NCBI GenBank assembly: GCA_034620365.1
Contig: JAQGEQ010000191.1
Location: forward strand, 868,001 to 932,000
From: Pegea sp. RAD2-039
Lineage: Eukaryota; Chordata; Thaliacea; Salpida; Salpidae
Length of the DNA: 64,000 nucleotides
Direction: 5' to 3'
Position 1 is the stretch's first letter. Each line of letters begins with the position of its first letter. A program made the translations under genes and the position numbers. Below, in pieces: positions 63,201 to 64,000 of the stretch. The notes beneath the pieces were generated by a model. It saw nothing but the letters and a program-made list of their open reading frames with translations. It had not been told where the DNA came from and searched no databases.

Positions 63201-63270
63201 CTTAAAAAACCGAAAATATTTTTGCTACAAAATTGAAAGATAATTTAAATTTTCTTTCAGAAAAATAGAT
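60252..63270. other. AT-rich intergenic spacer
   Basis: 3 kb with no supported gene, between the Gln-rich gene and the 3' end of the pICln gene. The minus-strand frame at 62495-62710 resembles nothing and lacks an ATG at its stated left end. Confidence 0.5.
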
Positions 63271-63884
63271 TCAGACATCATCGAATTGACCTCCGCAGAC
63301 ACTCTCTTCAAAGTCATCTGCACGAGAAGGTTAGAAAAGTTCACTTAGAAATACAACAAACCATCATCTGATTCATCAGAAGGATTATAAAGTAGTTGAT
63401 GCTTGCAAATTTCATCATATAACGACTCCACTACAAAAAGTAATCTTCAAAATTCATAAAATTCCATTAGAAATACTTACAAGATTTATCACTTTCAAGG
63501 AAGAAACGAAGTTCAGTGAAAGGTTCATCTTCATCTTCATCATCTTCACTTGCCACTAATTCATCATTATATTGCATATAAAGAGACTAAAAAACTAATC
63601 TTTACTGATGAAGAGGTAACTGGTGATCTTACATTATTCCCAAATTTCACAGCATGAGCCCCAATCTTTGGATAAAATAAATCAAATCCTAATCCTTCAC
63701 TGTTCATCCAAACAATCCTTCTGTAAAAAAAATTAAGAAACTCAATATTCAGATGTTGAATTAAGGCTACTGACTCAGGGGAAACGTAGAGATGACCAGA
63801 TACTAAATCTTCTTCTTCTACTTGGATTGAAGACACACAATCAAATGTAGCACCTTCACACTTACTTACAGATTGAAAAGACAT
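63271..63884 (-). CDS. CLNS1A: pICln, methylosome subunit / Sm-protein assembly chaperone (compact form)
   Basis: Five exons: 63775-63884, 63633-63720, 63481-63586, 63362-63430, 63271-63317; 139 residues against 237 in human. pICln holds Sm proteins before snRNP assembly and brings them to the PRMT5-WDR77 methylosome in the cytosol. The PH-like fold is visible: SGHLYVSPERIVWMNSEGLG then FDLFYPKIGAHAV, SLYMQYNDELVAS, acidic loop EDDEDEDEP, then FTELRFFLESDKS and ESLYDEICKHQLLYNPSDES. The long acidic linker of the human protein is almost absent, but the C-terminus ends GGQFDDV, which is the PRMT5-binding motif GQF(D/E)DA cut short by one or two residues. The start ATG at 63884 gives the family opening MSF. 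The donor of exon 1 (GTCAGT after CCTGA) was chosen because it restores the ERIVWM join. Confidence 0.9.
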
Positions 63885-64000
63885 TTTTTTTACATTTAGC
63901 TATAAAGAGACATCAAGAGAATGTTAAAGATGAAGCTAAACGGTTTCTATTCGTTCAATTAACAAAAAATCTCAAAATATTTTGAAGTTTTGAAAATGAG

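Overview
This is AT-rich metazoan nuclear DNA with standard stop codons and many GT-AG introns, a good number of them only about 44-60 bases long. It carries animal-specific protein families: EMI, CUB and MAM domains, an astacin protease, SLC26, ANKUB1 and a CXorf58-like protein. No rRNA, tRNA, operon or CRISPR array was seen. The species cannot be fixed from the sequence alone; an AT-rich, early-branching or otherwise compact-intron invertebrate is most likely.

Layout: (1) 1-678, minus: start of a PARL-type mitochondrial rhomboid protease, cut by the window edge. (2) 6.0-9.7 kb, minus: 13-exon secreted EMI-CUB-TIL-trypsin protease. (3) 16.7-21.2 kb, plus: 14-exon SLC26 anion transporter whose exon 10 is one base out of frame. 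(4) 24.4-26.1 kb, plus: intronless mitochondrial seryl-tRNA synthetase. (5) 26.4-28.6 kb, plus: DESI1-type deSUMOylating peptidase. (6) 29.2-31.5 kb, minus: ANKUB1-like ubiquitin/ankyrin protein. (7) 32.7-34.7 kb, minus: protein built of repeated divergent dsRNA-binding domains. (8) 35.9-37.9 kb, plus: CXorf58-like protein. (9) 38.5-42.2 kb, minus: astacin-TSP1-CUB-MAM metalloprotease. (10) 42.5-45.4 kb: two small orphan ORFs and a decayed LINE. (11) 47.1-48.3 kb, plus: intronless geranylgeranyltransferase-I beta subunit with a hydrophobic C-terminal tail. (12) 49.4-59.3 kb, plus: about 1,674-residue Gln/Pro/Ser/Thr-rich, probably nuclear protein with an unrecognised Cys-containing N-terminal region. 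(13) 63.3-63.9 kb, minus: compact pICln (CLNS1A) that keeps the PRMT5-binding tail motif. The long AT-rich spacers between these genes hold no gene I can support.

The genes are unrelated single-gene units, so there is no pathway cluster. Several touch ubiquitin-like or lipid modification (DESI1, ANKUB1, GGTase-I) and two are extracellular proteases, but I see no evidence that they are co-regulated. The most unusual points are the EMI-CUB-TIL-trypsin architecture, the possible membrane tail on GGTase-I beta, the multi-dsRBD protein, the large uncharacterised nuclear protein, and a strong excess of the palindrome TGACGTCA across the window. Exon borders were read by eye from splice signals, reading-frame continuity and family resemblance; no alignment or transcript was available.
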